In this document: positions 27,030 to 39,400 of the stretch, piece by piece
Position numbering within the stretch: position 1 is the first letter of the stretch
Layout of the letters: every line of letters starts with the position of its first letter
DNA from: Peribolospora baueri
Lineage: Eukaryota; Basidiomycota; Peribolosporomycetes; Peribolosporales; Peribolosporaceae
Direction of reading: 5' to 3'
NCBI GenBank assembly: GCA_029717555.1
Contig: JAMDHS010000007.1
Location: 124,001-188,000 of the forward strand
DNA: 64,000 nt
The notes under the pieces: generated by a model
Database searches by the model: none
Seen by the model: only the letters and a program-made list of their open reading frames with translations
What the model was told of the DNA's origin: nothing
Position numbers and translations under genes: made by a program

Positions 27030-28252
27030 ATGTTCGCTGTTCGCGTGCGTCCTCTCATACGTCGCTTGTACCCGCCCATGGCGGGAGAGAGAAGAATGGC
27101 GCGCTGAAGTGAACCACCACCTCTTCCTTTCGCAGGCGCGACGCACCCTCGCCCTAGGCCTCACCGGCGCAGCGGCCGCCGTGTCCTTGTCAACCGCCAA
27201 TGTCGTCCACGCCGACGACGGCGCCCGTGACGAGGCTGCTCCTCGCCCCAAGCGAGACAAGGTGTGTGCCCACCCGTGCTCCGACCGCCCATCCTCCTCT
27301 GACTTCACCAACGCTCCTGTCTTCCTCGCAGCTCCCCATCTACTCCGCCCCCGCACCCGAGCTGGTTCTCGTAGAGACGCACACCGAGCTTGAGCGTCAC
27401 ATCGGCGACGCGCGGAGGGCACTCGAGGAGGCTACCTTGGACACTCGCGACAGAGTCCAGGGCGTCGTGAGCAGGTGGATTGGGGTAGAGAAGGCCGTCG
27501 AGAGTGAGTGACCGGATACGATGCGGACCAGGCGATCGCCAGTGGTTTTCTTTCCAGTCCAGAAGCGTGGGGATGAGGTCTCACCCCTCTCCTGAGCCTC
27601 TTATCTTGCCCGCTTGCCTGCCCTCTCCAGGGAAGGTCACCGAGATCCTCCCCAAGGACGAGCCGCTCACGCCTGGCATCCTTTACGCCGGCGTGGCCAC
27701 CCTGGCTGGGTCCATCGTTGCTCGCAACCGTGAGTGGCGCTCGCCGCTCGCTCGATTTTGCTTCGCCGGCGCATCTCACCGCATACAAATCATCCTTCCC
27801 CTTACCTTGTCGCAAACGCCCTCGCCACCTTACCAGGCTCCTTCCCGATCCGCGTCCTCGCCCCGCCCACCTTCTTCTTCATCTCGCTCAACTACTTCCT
27901 CCCCAAGGCATCGCACAACCTCAGCGCCTACTACGAAGAGCTCGAGTCCGCCTACGCACCCTCACTTACTTCCCAACGGCACGCCCTCCTACGCTCCACC
28001 CGCCAGGCGTTCGATGGGGCGATCGAGAAGGTCCGCGGCGCGAGGAACACTGCGGAGGGGTGGATGGACGAGGGCGCTAGGAAGGTGGAGGGTGCCACCG
28101 GGCTCAAGGTCCACGAGGTTATGGCCAAGGCCGAGCGCGGCCTCGCGGACGAGGTCGAGGCGCTTAAGAAGGACGTGGAGGAGAGGATCAAGCAGGAGCG
28201 GGTCAAGGTCGAGAGCGCGAAGGTGGACGCGGACGCGGAGAAGCGATTGTGA
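27030..28252 (+). CDS. MICOS complex subunit MIC26/MIC27 (apolipoprotein O family)
   Basis: MIC26/27 proteins sit in the mitochondrial inner membrane and organise cristae junctions. Five exons (27030-27044, 27136-27261, 27332-27503, 27631-27729, 27837-28252) join in frame to 275 residues. The first coding exon is only 15 nt (MFAVR). Exon 2 gives ARRTLALGLTGAAAAVSLST, an import-like basic and hydrophobic N-terminus. Then come IYSAPAPELVLVETHTELE and TRDRVQGVVSRWIGVEKAVE. The two family membrane segments follow, TPGILYAGVATLAGSIVARN and FPIRVLAPPTFFFISLNYFL, joined by a short loop. The C-terminal half (from AYYEELESAYAP) is amphipathic, rich in Glu, Lys and Ala, and helical, typical of ApoO proteins. 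The choice between MIC26 and MIC27 is not clear. Confidence 0.82.
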
Positions 28253-29428
28253 ACCATCCGCCCGTATGCGTAGATGCCAGCGATCGTGCGGGCTCACTTT
28301 CCTTTCCGTCCGTCCGAATGGACGCTGACTAGCGCGTGGACCACATCGAATAGAATCGCCCTTCCATCATCCGTCCACCTACCCACTCCCGCTTCGTCTC
28401 GCACACCGCCTGTGCCCAGGCCAGCGGACAAGGGTCAGTGGGTGAACGTGGGCGAGTTGAGCTGGGGAGAGAGAGAAGAGTCCGTCGCGGAACGGCCTCT
28501 CATCCGGCGTCGGTCGGGCTTCGGTCCCTGCTCGCGCAGGTCAATTTGGACAAACGGACGGGCGCGAACGATGGCGAGCGCTGACCTTGAGCACTGAGAG
28601 ATGACAGAACAGCATCGGATGGCGACTAGACGACTGGCTGCAGTCCTCCCTCCACCCGACCTACGGCGAGAGGATCACGATCCGAGCGGTCGCGCCGCGG
28701 TCCACGGACGGGGTGAAGCGAGCCACCGTGCGTTCCCTCGCTCGCCTCGTCCAAGTCCGAATCGTCTGCGGGCGACGATGGCTACAACCGTCCCGTTCCG
28801 TTCCGTCGCGTCATCCTCCCCGGCTGTCGGTGTTGGTGACTGAACGTTCTGAACTTGTAGAGCGCTGACGGCCTATGCACCCGTTTTCGACTCGACTCGA
28901 TGTTCGGGGTCGTTTACGTTCTCTCTCCCTCTTTCTTGCGGTCCACTTTCATCCGTCACTGGACATTGTGTTCTCTCGCCATCTCGCTGCTCTCTCGTCT
29001 TCTTTCCACGTCAGCGCCCTACAGAACCTGGGGAGTTAGATGGGCGTTCTCCGCTCTCTTGTGGAGCATCGGTGGGTGAGTGGGGGACTCTGACCGCTTT
29101 TTTGTGCGCGGCCAGTCACAAAACTTGCAACGAACGAACGTATGCTCGAGCCAAGTTGGGCACCGTCACATCTCGGGGCACGTTCATTTCAGTCTATTAT
29201 GCTAAAAATTCTGCCATGACGGTGACGCATGCGGCGGACGGTTCGCTGCGTACGTACGACTTTGACGCGTGTGTGAACTAACCAGAGTAGCAGGTCGTTG
29301 ATGTTGTCTCGTCTACTGTTCCCGTCGTACATAACACGTGACGCGTTCATCAGTACCGGCGTCTCCGTCCCACGCAAGTGTGTTCGTATTATTTTCTTCG
29401 TTGAGCGGGATTCCCGCTTCAAAGTCGT
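28253..29428. other. Convergent intergenic region MIC27-like / glycosidase-like gene
   Basis: 1.18 kb between two stop codons, long for a convergent gap. Only short open frames without recognisable motifs are present. An unannotated non-coding transcript cannot be excluded. Confidence 0.45.
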
Positions 29429-32400
29429 TCACTTCATCGCCGTAGCGTTCGCAGTCGGGTCTACGAGGCCCAGGAAGCCGAAGCTCCAAAGTTGGATGCT
29501 GGGCAGACAGAGAAGGAAGGGACCCGCACACGGTCGGTCAGCAGCAGCTCCTCAAGTCAAGTCAAGCACTTTGCTCCTGTCCCCCCAGCCAAGTCCCGCT
29601 CCGCGTCCGTCATGCGCTTGCGCTCACCTGTCCGACTCCGTGCCGTCCGTAGAAAAGCTGTTGAGACCTTCGACGGAGAAGCGACCGTTGGAGAAGGACC
29701 AGCTCCACACCTCGGAGAATCGCTCTATAACGCCACAAAGTCCGACACAAAACGAGGAGGAAGATGGTCTGGGAGTTAGCCTGGGAAGAACGGCGGACCG
29801 AGCGGCAAAGCGAAGGACTACTGTACGACGTTCCATACCCGACGACTCACCCTGACTCGCTCCATCGACGGCCTTCCAAAGCGCCGTCTGCGCGACGGTC
29901 AAGTCGTTGACCAGCGTCTTGTCCGCGCACCAAGCAGGCTCGCCGGTGCTCGAGCCGGCGGGACCGTCCACGATAGGGTTTTCTACCTCGTTGGACGCCT
30001 TCGAGTTGCACAGCGCCAGTTGGCGCGCCAATCCGGCGGCCATGAGGGCGTTCTGGAAGCCCCAGGAGACGGTGCCGTGGTAGGCTCCGCGGTCGAGGTC
30101 CTGTCGCGGTGCGAAGCGCAAGTCGAGGCAGGATGAGTTCCGTTTCTTTCTCGACCGGGTTGCATCATCATCGGCTAAAACCGACGGACAATCACTCACC
30201 ATGATCGCCGTGGTGTTCGAGTCGAGTGCGGGGTTGGCCACAAGCAGACCGATGTTGGTGAGCAGACCTGCGATGAAACGTCCAATGCGTGATCACCACG
30301 GTAAGCTCCGCATTGCCTCGGCAGAACCCTCCCTCCTCGCCATCCATCGTCCATCGAATTCACACTCACCGGTGGGGTACGGCTTGAGGATCCTCGCCGT
30401 GGCCTCCAAGATGTTGCGCGACACGTTGGTGCCATAGAGCAGCACAAAGCCCAGGTCGGAGTGCATGATCTCCACGGGCGTCCCGTCGTCGTGGAGCGAC
30501 AAGGCATAGAAGCTCGTGCCGTTGTTGTTGTTGAGCGAGGCCGAGTAGTTGGCCGGAAGGCCCGTCCCGTTCATGGAGCCTTGGCCGTAGAGGAGGGAGG
30601 AGCTGAGGTTGGTCTGGTGGACGAAGTTGGACAGGCGAGAGTTGGCGTCGGAAGAAGTGACGTTGACGGTAAAGAAGGAGGCGGCGTACTGCTCCCAAAC
30701 GTCGGCGTACTAAACCATGTAAAATACCAACGACAACCGACCAATCGAACAAAAACAAATTAGTTTGGACTGCTTCTTGCGAACATGCCTATGTCGAACC
30801 ATGAGGTGCAACAAGGCAAACTCACTCGGGACGCGTTGGCAGCGTAGGTCTCGTTAAGAACGCCGGCCTTGGAGAGAGCGGCGATAGACCGGAGTGCGGC
30901 GGGTACGAGTGCGACTGAAGGGCAAAAGCCAGAAGGCGGTCGCGGCAGATCCGGCATTTCCCGTGAGCATCATCCCTCTGAAGTGGAGAGACGACAGGCG
31001 CGAGCGATCGAGGCGGGGTCGGACTCACCGGAGACGTCGAAAGGATACGTTCCCCAGCCGAGTCCCTGGTTGGAATCCCTCCAATCGCCAATGGAGAGAC
31101 CCTCCTTGATCCTTACCAGGTTGCTCGCCTTTTGCACCTCGGCGAACGCCCGCGCCGAATCGAGGACGTGGTGCACGTTGGTGTCGAGGAGCTGGGAGTA
31201 GAGCGTTCCATTCTGGAGGGAGGCGCGGCGCGAGAGGAAGGCCTTGGCACGCGAGGCGCCGCCGCCGGCGGGAAGAGAGAGGAAGTAGTGGGAGAGAGTG
31301 GGAAGGAGGAAGTAATTGGTGTCGACTGCCCTGGAAGGGTACCAAAAGAGAGGGTCAGGACAGGTCTCGACGCGGGGCCTGAAGCGGCTCGCAATTCAAT
31401 GCACGTTCCGTCGACGTGACGCTCACTCGTAGTTGTACCAAGGCTGGCTTCCCAGCTCAGGCTGGCCGTCTTGCATGTTGACAAAGCTGGCATAGTCGCC
31501 TGAGATGCGACGCGAGTTAGCGTCGACCAGCAGACGATGGAGGAGACTACCGAAGAGCGAGTCTCACCGATGGTCTCCTCGTGGCAGAGTTCACCAGTGG
31601 TCGCGTTCGTCCTCTCAATGACCGCTCCGAGGGCAGCTTCAATAGCCTCGGAGGTCATGCTCGGCATGAGGAGTCGGAGAGTGATGAGCGTGTCCCGACC
31701 CTGTCCATCCCGCGGGTTGGCCGACGACAGCATCGACCGCGTCAGCGATGCCGTCCCTCAGACGCTCGAGATGAAGAACGGAACGACGGCGCGTGGCCAC
31801 GAAGGGGGAAAGAAAAAAAAAGCTTACGAAATAAGTCAAGAACCTCCATCCTCCGGCCAACAGCTTGTTGCTATAGGCGAGGAAGGACACCTGCTTGGCC
31901 TTGTCGCTCTCCGGTCCGCTCAGATCGCTCAGGACCTGCTTCAGATGGGGGTTGGAGTCGCTCGTCTCGTTGGCGGGGAGGAAAACCTGAGAGGCGTTCA
32001 AGCCCACGAGGCTGGTCTCGTTGCAGAGGACTTGGAAGTCCACCGTACCGCCCCGAGGAGCTTGGACGCGGATGAGCGGCGAGGAGGAGGGGTCGGACGC
32101 GTTGGCGGGCGTGACGTCGAAGGTGAGCGCTCCGCTGCCGCTCGCATTCTTGGCCGAGAGGACCAAGTCCATGGTAGGGTACAAGCCAGTGTCCTGGGTG
32201 GCGTTGATCCAGCGCCTGTGGAGCCTCACTTGACTCTCGCTCGCATCGGCGAGGGTCCAGTTAAAGATTTGGTGCATCACCCCTCCGCCCTCGACGTAGT
32301 CGCGCAACGTGCGCACCGAGCCGAGGATGGTGACGCCGAAAGTGGCGGAGGAAGAAAAGTGCATCTGGCCTTCGACGCCGACGCGGGAGTCATTGGCCTT

Positions 32401-32991
32401 GACAGAGGTCAGGGTGTCGTTGACGAGCGTGACGGAGAGCGGGGCGGTCGAGGTTGCGTTGGTGGCGTTGTCTGGGAGGAAATAGACCAGCGCACCGCTG
32501 TTGCCCGCCGGGAAGGCGGCGACGAAGCGGTTGAGCTGCCCGGTGGCGCTGGCGTTGGGGTTGGTGAAAAGCAGCTGGGCGGCGGTGGTGTTGTCCCGGT
32601 AGAAGTAGTTGTCGTATCTGTGAGAGAACGGGAGTGGACGATGTTGAGACTCGGTCTCCTGTCCCATCCGCCATCTACCACCACCACCACCCCCTAGCCT
32701 TCCTCTCCATCCGGCCCACCCTGCTCAGAGCCAACTGGACTAGTGAAACCTGACCGACACTCACCCGCCCGAAGTGACGGTGAACTGCAAAGCGCCGCCG
32801 GGCTGGCTCACGTTGGCCGCCGAGGCATAGCTAACGAGCTCCTCGCTGTCGAACGCCAGGGAGCCGTCCCTCAGCAAGACGGGCTGGGCGTTGACGATGG
32901 GGGCGAGCGAGGCCAAGCCGAGCACCACGGCCGTCGTCGCTCGGACGGAGGAGGCGATACGCATGGTTGGAGAGCGAGAAGAGAAGGGCAA
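29429..32991 (-). CDS. Secreted six-hairpin-glycosidase-like protein
   Basis: The precise activity is not recognised. The product begins with a signal peptide (MRIASSVRATTAVVLG, then LASLAPIVNAQ). The likely start is the ATG at 32964, with an in-frame ATG at 32991 nine codons earlier. An N-terminal beta-rich region contains GGYDNYFYRDNTTAAQLLFT and ALVYFLPDN. The C-terminal half is helical and resembles (alpha/alpha)6-barrel hydrolases. It has RDTLITLRLLMPSM, GELCHEETIGDYA, the striking GDWRDSNQGLGWGTYPFDV, VALVPAALRSIAALSKAGVL, PVEIMHSDLGFVLLYG and GAYHGTVSWGFQNALMAAGL. More than 20 NxS/T sequons agree with passage through the secretory pathway. The last exon ends SIQLWSFGFLGLVDP...MK, with the TGA at 29429-29431. 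There are about ten exons. A debranching-enzyme or glucoamylase-like fold is the best guess. Confidence 0.6.
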
Positions 32992-33713
32992 GAAAGGAGA
33001 TCTCAGGGACGAGGGCGGGGCAGAGACGCCGACTCAAATAAGCGTCTTTCTTTCCTCTTCTCCGCCCCCGCCCATCTTTCCGGCCGTCACTGTTTCTCTT
33101 CGCGCGGGGACCCCGTGTGGGCGAGCAGCGAGCGAGCATACGGACGCCGAGAGGGCGGTGGCCAGCGATACGGGGGACCGGAACGACATTCGTCCCACAC
33201 CGGATGCTACAAGCGAGCAAGATGAAAGGATCCGAGAATCCGAGCCGGCGGCGAGGCGTGACCGCTGAACGTCACACCGTCTCGTCCACCGGCGTTTTGC
33301 TCTCTCGCACCAGAGTCGATCGATAGAGGGATGCAAGCGGACCGCGAGTCGTCGCCGTCGCCGTCAACGGCACCCTGGCGACTTGCGCCCCGCTCCAATT
33401 CCCAAGACTGTGTCGGCAACGAGATTGCAGGCTACTAACTACCGGCCGATGCCTCCATGGGGTATGTATTTATGTATGTATGGATGGATGTATGGATCGA
33501 TGTGTGATGCGGGCATGCATGCATGTAACTACGACCAGTTTGCCGCCCACGCCCACATTGCCGCCGGGATGAGCTCGGCGATCGGCGCCTAGGACAATCA
33601 TAACCCGCACGACTGTTCTGACACCTCGACCCGCGGAAGGGCGGGAGGAGGGGCGATATCCAAAAAAAAAAAGGTCCATGGTCGAAGAAGGGCAGAGAAG
33701 GACGCCGATGATG
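32992..33713. other. Intergenic region between PPG1 end and glycosidase-like start
   Basis: 722 bases. Contains a short TATG/GGATG repeat patch (about 33463-33525) and an A10 run near 33662. No gene is seen. Confidence 0.45.
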
Positions 33714-35802
33714 CTAGAGGAAGTATTGCGACGCCGAACCTCGATTGGGCACTGTTCGTTCAGAGTCCTTGACTTTTGAGGCGAGCGAAGAGCACGTGAC
33801 GTGGGCGAAAGAAAGAAGTAAAGGGTCAATCTCAGGAGTTATTATCCACACAGACCGGGCGCCAACTCGAGGCGAAGCGGGAGGCACGGCGCACACTCAC
33901 CCGCCTCAAAAATTTTGAAGTTTTTCTCCCCCACCATGGCCCTGCCCGCGCCTCCAAGGTCAAGCCCCCCCACGGAGGCGCCCGTCCCCGCGCCAGAGGC
34001 TGCAGTGAGGACGTCGTCCACTTGCATCACGCTCGCCACATTGCCGCACCGGTAACAGTAGTTGGGCGCAGACCAGACGGTGACGATCGCGTCATCGTGC
34101 ATGAGTTTGCTTTGGATGAGGACGGCCGGCAAAGGGGGAGGGAGACGAGATCAAGGTTAGTCAGAACACCACAGATGGAGGTTGGACAACATTAGCGAGG
34201 ATCACGTTGACTCACTATCCCTCTTGCACGAGCTGGTGTGCTCGAGCGATGAGTGTAAGACCATTAACGTGATTAAACTGTATCAAAAAGAAACGGCGAG
34301 CGGCGGAGCAACGTCCCAGTCTCAGTGTTCGCCCTCGCTTTTCCCGTCTAATCGCCACGCCCAGGCAGCAACAACGAACGTCAGCGACCATCCCCACTCA
34401 CCTCTTTTGTCACGCTCGCCCCGAAAAGCCACCCCGCTCCTCTCGGGCTGACGGCCCACGTGTCGACGTCGTCCGGATCGGACCACATGAGGTCTGCCGA
34501 CGGCAGAAGACGAAGCATGCGGGTGGACGGGAACGGTGTCAGCGCGGAAGCGACAAAAAAAAGAGACACGGAGAGATGAAGGCATGGAAACGTACCACAA
34601 AATGCTCCTTCGTGCGGAACCTCCTGTGCCCTGGCGATGACGCGGATCTGGTCGAGCGAGCGCACGTCCGGGGAGAGGCCGCCGTGGACGCAGAGTACTC
34701 GCCCGTCGATGATCTGTAGGGACGGCCGAGTGCGTTGGGCGTCGAGTCAACCATGTTGTAAAGCTTGCTCCTAGTAACAAAACGGAAGACGTGTACTTAC
34801 CGCCGCGAGGTTGAGATAGTCGAACACCTGACAACACGCCTTCCACACTGAGGCGTTGCCGTATTTGGACTGACACTCGTCTACGGAGGGCATGGGTGAA
34901 TAAGTGGTGAACGATGGAAAGTCCGAGGAAACCATAACGTCCTCTCACCCCCGTACCCGCTGGAGCGACGCGGTGCGACACTGTCAAAAACAACAAACCG
35001 GACGGTCGGTCGCTCCTCCCATCTCACCATAGAAGCCATACACCTGGGTAATTTGTCTACTCTCGTGGTTGCCTCTAAGAAGCGTTATCCTGTCCGGGTA
35101 TCTGAAGGTCGCCAGGCCGTCCGGTCGAAGGGGAGACGAACGCGAGAGATGGGAAACAGCGAAGGGGGAAGAAGCATCACATTGGAGCAAAGGAGAGTGG
35201 ATCGGATGAGAACGGAAGCTCGCCAACCCTGCTTCTGTCTAGCTGGATTCGAAGCCGGAGTAGGAACGCAGCAGAAAGGGCATCTCGATCGAAAAGCCAG
35301 GTCGGGCACACTCACCTCGCCTTGAGCGCCATGAGCAAAGAGAACGTTTCGAGACTGTAGTATCCTCTATCCACAAAGTCGCCCTACGTCATGCAAGCCG
35401 CCAGACGGGCATACAGGAACCAATGCAGACAGAAAGAGTTGAGGGTTAGGGCGGAGGGATGAGTCGACCGCCGGGCTCGCCCGGCATGCTATTCATTCAT
35501 GCCGTCGCATGTCGTCAAGCAAGGTCAACCGCGCTCACCATAAACACATAACTCGTCTCTCCAGGTTCTCCGCCTACTCGAAAGAGCTCGAGGAGGTCCC
35601 AAAACTGGCCGTGAATGTCGCCGCAGACGGTGACAGGAGAGGAGACGGGTCGGACGTTTGGCTCTTCGAGGAGGAGGGAGCGGACGAAGGCGCAGAGTGT
35701 GTGCATGTCGCGCTCGGGGAGATGGTGACATGTCCGCAGGATGGAGATCCACCTGTCCAGGTCGGCGGTGGTCGTCGATGAGGAAGCGGGAGAGACGTTC
35801 AT
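33714..35802 (-). CDS. PPG1: PP2A-like serine/threonine phosphatase catalytic subunit PPG1
   Basis: Ppg1 is a PP2A-family phosphatase that works with the Far/STRIPAK complex in yeast. All metal-binding and catalytic blocks are present in order: [86 protein letters not shown] and [15 protein letters not shown]. The C-terminus is built from an exon ending FKIFEA, joined in frame to [19 protein letters not shown]-stop, matching the YFL end of the family. I chose the start at 35800-35802 (MNVSPASSS) because [15 protein letters not shown] follows at the usual distance. About nine exons. An unusual Gly/Ala-rich stretch of about 30 residues ([19 protein letters not shown]) sits just before the final block. 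Confidence 0.9.
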
Positions 35803-36409
35803 GCTTGCCCGGTCAGAGCTTGTCGCAGGAAACTGCGAATGCGCCAGTCCGTCAAGAAAGCGATAACGACGATCATCTTTGCCGCAGCGTCTTATCGGAC
35901 GCTGCGGTCGCTCGTATGAGCACGCAAAGGGGGTTCTCATCCTCGACGCGAATATCGAAGTCCACCGACGAGGAAGGACGAGCGAGGAGGCTCTGACCAA
36001 GTTCTGAAGACGCTGTCTGGACAGACTTGCGCGTGTCAGAGTCTCACCAGCATATTGATTCATTCACGGCACGTACGGAAGAACGGCGACGAGAGGAAAG
36101 ACGAAGTCGAGCCGAGTTGACATGTGACAAGACACGCGATGGAGGCTGAGGTGTTTGTGTGTGCGCGCTGAAAGAGACGGGAGCGGAAGAGAGAGGAGAG
36201 GAGAGAGGAAGATAGACAGACGGAAGGATAGACGAACAAAGCGAAGAAGGAAAGGTACAGAAGAAGAAGAACGCTCGGGAAAAAAGCAGCTACCCGTCCG
36301 CTGCCTGAAAAGACGGAGCAGAGGTCAGCGAGGGAGAGAAGAAGGCGCCTATAACCAAAATAGGTCGGAGGCCACATCCGCACATAGATCGGCTTGACGA
36401 TGCACGAAT
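35803..36409. other. Intergenic region, NST1 3' end / PPG1 promoter
   Basis: 607 bases containing a purine-rich stretch (about 36175-36290) on the + strand. No gene is seen. Confidence 0.45.
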
Positions 36410-39400
36410 TCAGTGAGACGAATGAGGAGGCAGAGGCGCGCCGAAGCTCCCGCTCATCAGATTAGGCAGTCCACCCAGCGCTCCGCCGCCAGCACCGAAC
36501 GGCTGTTGATGGTGCTGGTTGACGTGAGGAGGTTGGTGACCAGCGCCCGGCGGACCTGAGCCGGGACGAGGGCCGGGACCGTGGGGGAGGCCGGCCTGCT
36601 GCTGTTGCTGTGACCCGGATTGGTGATGAGCATGTCCGCCGGCCAGACCGACGCCTACACCTGCTCCAGGAGGACCGACAGGGGACACGCCGACGGGGCT
36701 CTTGTTTAACAGGTCCGACGCAGACGACATCGAGGCCCTGTGCCCGGGCGGCGCACCTCCCGCGGCGATCGAGCCGGCGTGTTGATGGTGGTGGTGAGCA
36801 TGGTGGGAAGGCTCGTCGAACTGGAGGAACGCTGATCGAGCTCCCATGCCCACTCCACCCACGTTCATTCCCACTCCAGAGCCGATGGCGCTCGCGGCGG
36901 CAGCCGAAGAAGCGGACGACGACACGCTCCCAAGCCCATTCCATCCTCCCGCGCCTCCGCCATTCGCCGGCTGGCCCCAGATATCCGGGATGCTAGCCGA
37001 CCTGCCTGTCGAGAACGGTCCCGCAAGACCACCGGCGACGGGAGCCCAAGGAGATGAGCCGAAGGGCGATGATGCGCCCTGAGCGGTTGACGACTTGAGG
37101 CTCTCTGAAGCAGAAGGGGGGAAGAGATTTCCGCCGAAAAAGCTGCTCGCGGCGCTGTCCCTCCCTCCTCCCGCACCTCGGCCAATCGCGCCCGGCGGGC
37201 CAGGAGGCCCTGCAGCCGGGGCGGCGTTGTTCGCGTTCCGCCTCGGCATAGGCTCGATGGGCTCGTCGTCCGCAAGGAGAGCGGCGCTGCCAAGAATGCC
37301 CTCGGGTAAAGGGGGCGGACTGGGAGAGCGCAAGCTCGCAGATCCGGAGGGGGGCCCCGTGTTGGCGCCGTCATCGTGTCCATCGCCGCTCGCTTCGGCG
37401 CCGTGAGCATGCCTAGGTCGTCCGATGGGCGTTGGTACGGGTCTCTGTACTGCGCGGTTTGACGTCGACGACGGCGGACGTATGACCGCATCGTCGGCGT
37501 TCGACAGCCGACGGGTGTTTCCAATGCCGCCCACGGCGCCAGCGCCGGGAAGTGGACCGATAGGCCCAGGGCTGGGCGAGACGACGTGGGTGCCCAAGTT
37601 GAGCTGGGAGAAGGACGAAGCGGCATTGGACACAGCGGCGTTCATGTTCGCGTTGGCAGCTCCAGACGCCGCGGAAACAGCCTTCACGGCCTTGGGGTGG
37701 ACGGAAGCAGGGGAGCCGACGATGCCGTTCAGCTGAGGTGGCGAGTGGATGGACAAGGGGTCGAACGGACCCTGACCTGGCGCGCCCAGTTCGGCCTGTG
37801 GTATGAGTGGGAACGCGCTGGCCCTAGCAAGGCCAGGAGAGATGCCCTGTCCGAAGACCTGTGGTGGAGGTGGCGGGGGGAGACCGGGCGCGGCTTTGGC
37901 CAACACCGGAGAAGAACCCACGGGGCCGAAACCGGAAGAAGACTGCGGACGAATGGGCGCGTTCGACGTCGGCGCTCGCTGCAAGGTGGTCGTAGAGACG
38001 GACACAGGCGGAAACGCGGACGGCAAGCTCGACTGCTGCTGGTGAGCCTGGGAAACAGGCATCGATGGCGGGCGAGGAGGTAGCGAGGACATCGAGGGTT
38101 GGGACTGAGATTGAGCAGGGAGTGGGAACGACTGCTGCTGACGATTCGATGCAAGCTTGGGAGCAGCGGATACCTGTTGCGTAGGTGGGTGAGCAGGAAG
38201 CTGGCCAGGCGTGTGGTGAGCCTGACTCGGCGTTCGGGGGACAGCCTGTGCAACAGCAGCCAGAGGGGCCAGGGGAGGGGCCGCCGGGCCAGAAGAAGCA
38301 GCGACAGGAGCTCCGGGAGTCTTCTTGCCGTTCCGAGCCGCGGTGGTAGAGGTTGCGACTCCGGGAGATCTCGGAGGCGTCGGGTTCGGCGCCCGAGCAC
38401 CTGGGGAAGTAGGAGGGTATGCAGCTGCTGGAGTGGACCTGGATGGCGACGGATGGGAGGCTGGAGTGGCGGCAGCGGCGGCGGCAGCGGCAGCCTTGGC
38501 GGCCGCAGCGCGCTGTTGCTGGAGGAGACGCTGTTGGGCCTCCTTGTCGGCAGCGATCTTTTCCTTTCTCGCCGCCTCCCTCTTCGCCTCCTCCTCCTTG
38601 GCCTTGCGCTCCCTCTCCTCCATCTCCTTGCGTTCTTTCTCTTTCCTCTCCTTCTCCTCCCGCTCCTTTCTATCCTTCTCCTCCTTTTCCTTCCTCTCCC
38701 TGTCCTTCGCCTCGCGCTCGGCCTTCACCTTCTCCTCCTTCTCCTTGCGCTTGCGTTCCCTCTCCGCCTCGCGCTCACGCTCCTGTTCGAGCCGCTTGCG
38801 CTTCTCCTCGTCCTTACGTAACCTTTCCTCCTCCTTGGCCTTCTTCTCCGCCTCGCGCTTCAGGCGCAGCTCCTCTTGTCGTTTGCGCTCCGCCTCTTGT
38901 TGGCGCTCAAGCTTCTGCTTAGCCGCTTTTTCCTCGGCCAGGCGCTCTGCCTCCTTCCGTGCCCGTTCTTCTTCCTTCTGCTGCTTCAGCGCTCTGTAAC
39001 GCGGTGGGAAAAGAAGACCGTTAGCGACGCTTGCCGAAACTCGTCCCTTTTCGATCCAGACTTCCGCCCGAAATCGCGGGCCCCGAAAGACGGAAAGACC
39101 AGACTCAGAACAGAGTTGACTCACCTCTTCTTGTCTTTCTTCTTCTGATTCTCCTTCTGCTTCTTCGCCTCTTTCTCCGCCTTGGCCGACTCCTCCTCCT
39201 CGAGCTCGCGCAAGAGCTGCAACTGCCTCTCCTGCGCCACGCACTCTCGGTAGGCGGTCAGGACGCGCTGCTCGAACATGCGAGCGGCGAAAATCTGGAA
39301 CATCCTTCGGCCTTCTTCCATGCGCTGCTCTTCCGTCATAACCTCCTGCTGGGCGGCAAAAGAAAGAAAGCCGTCAGATACGCGGGTCACTCAGCGAGAA

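Noticed and set aside
31537-32697. 386-codon plus-strand frame
   Set aside because: Antisense of the secreted glycosidase-like gene, whose signal peptide, sequons and splice phases are coherent.
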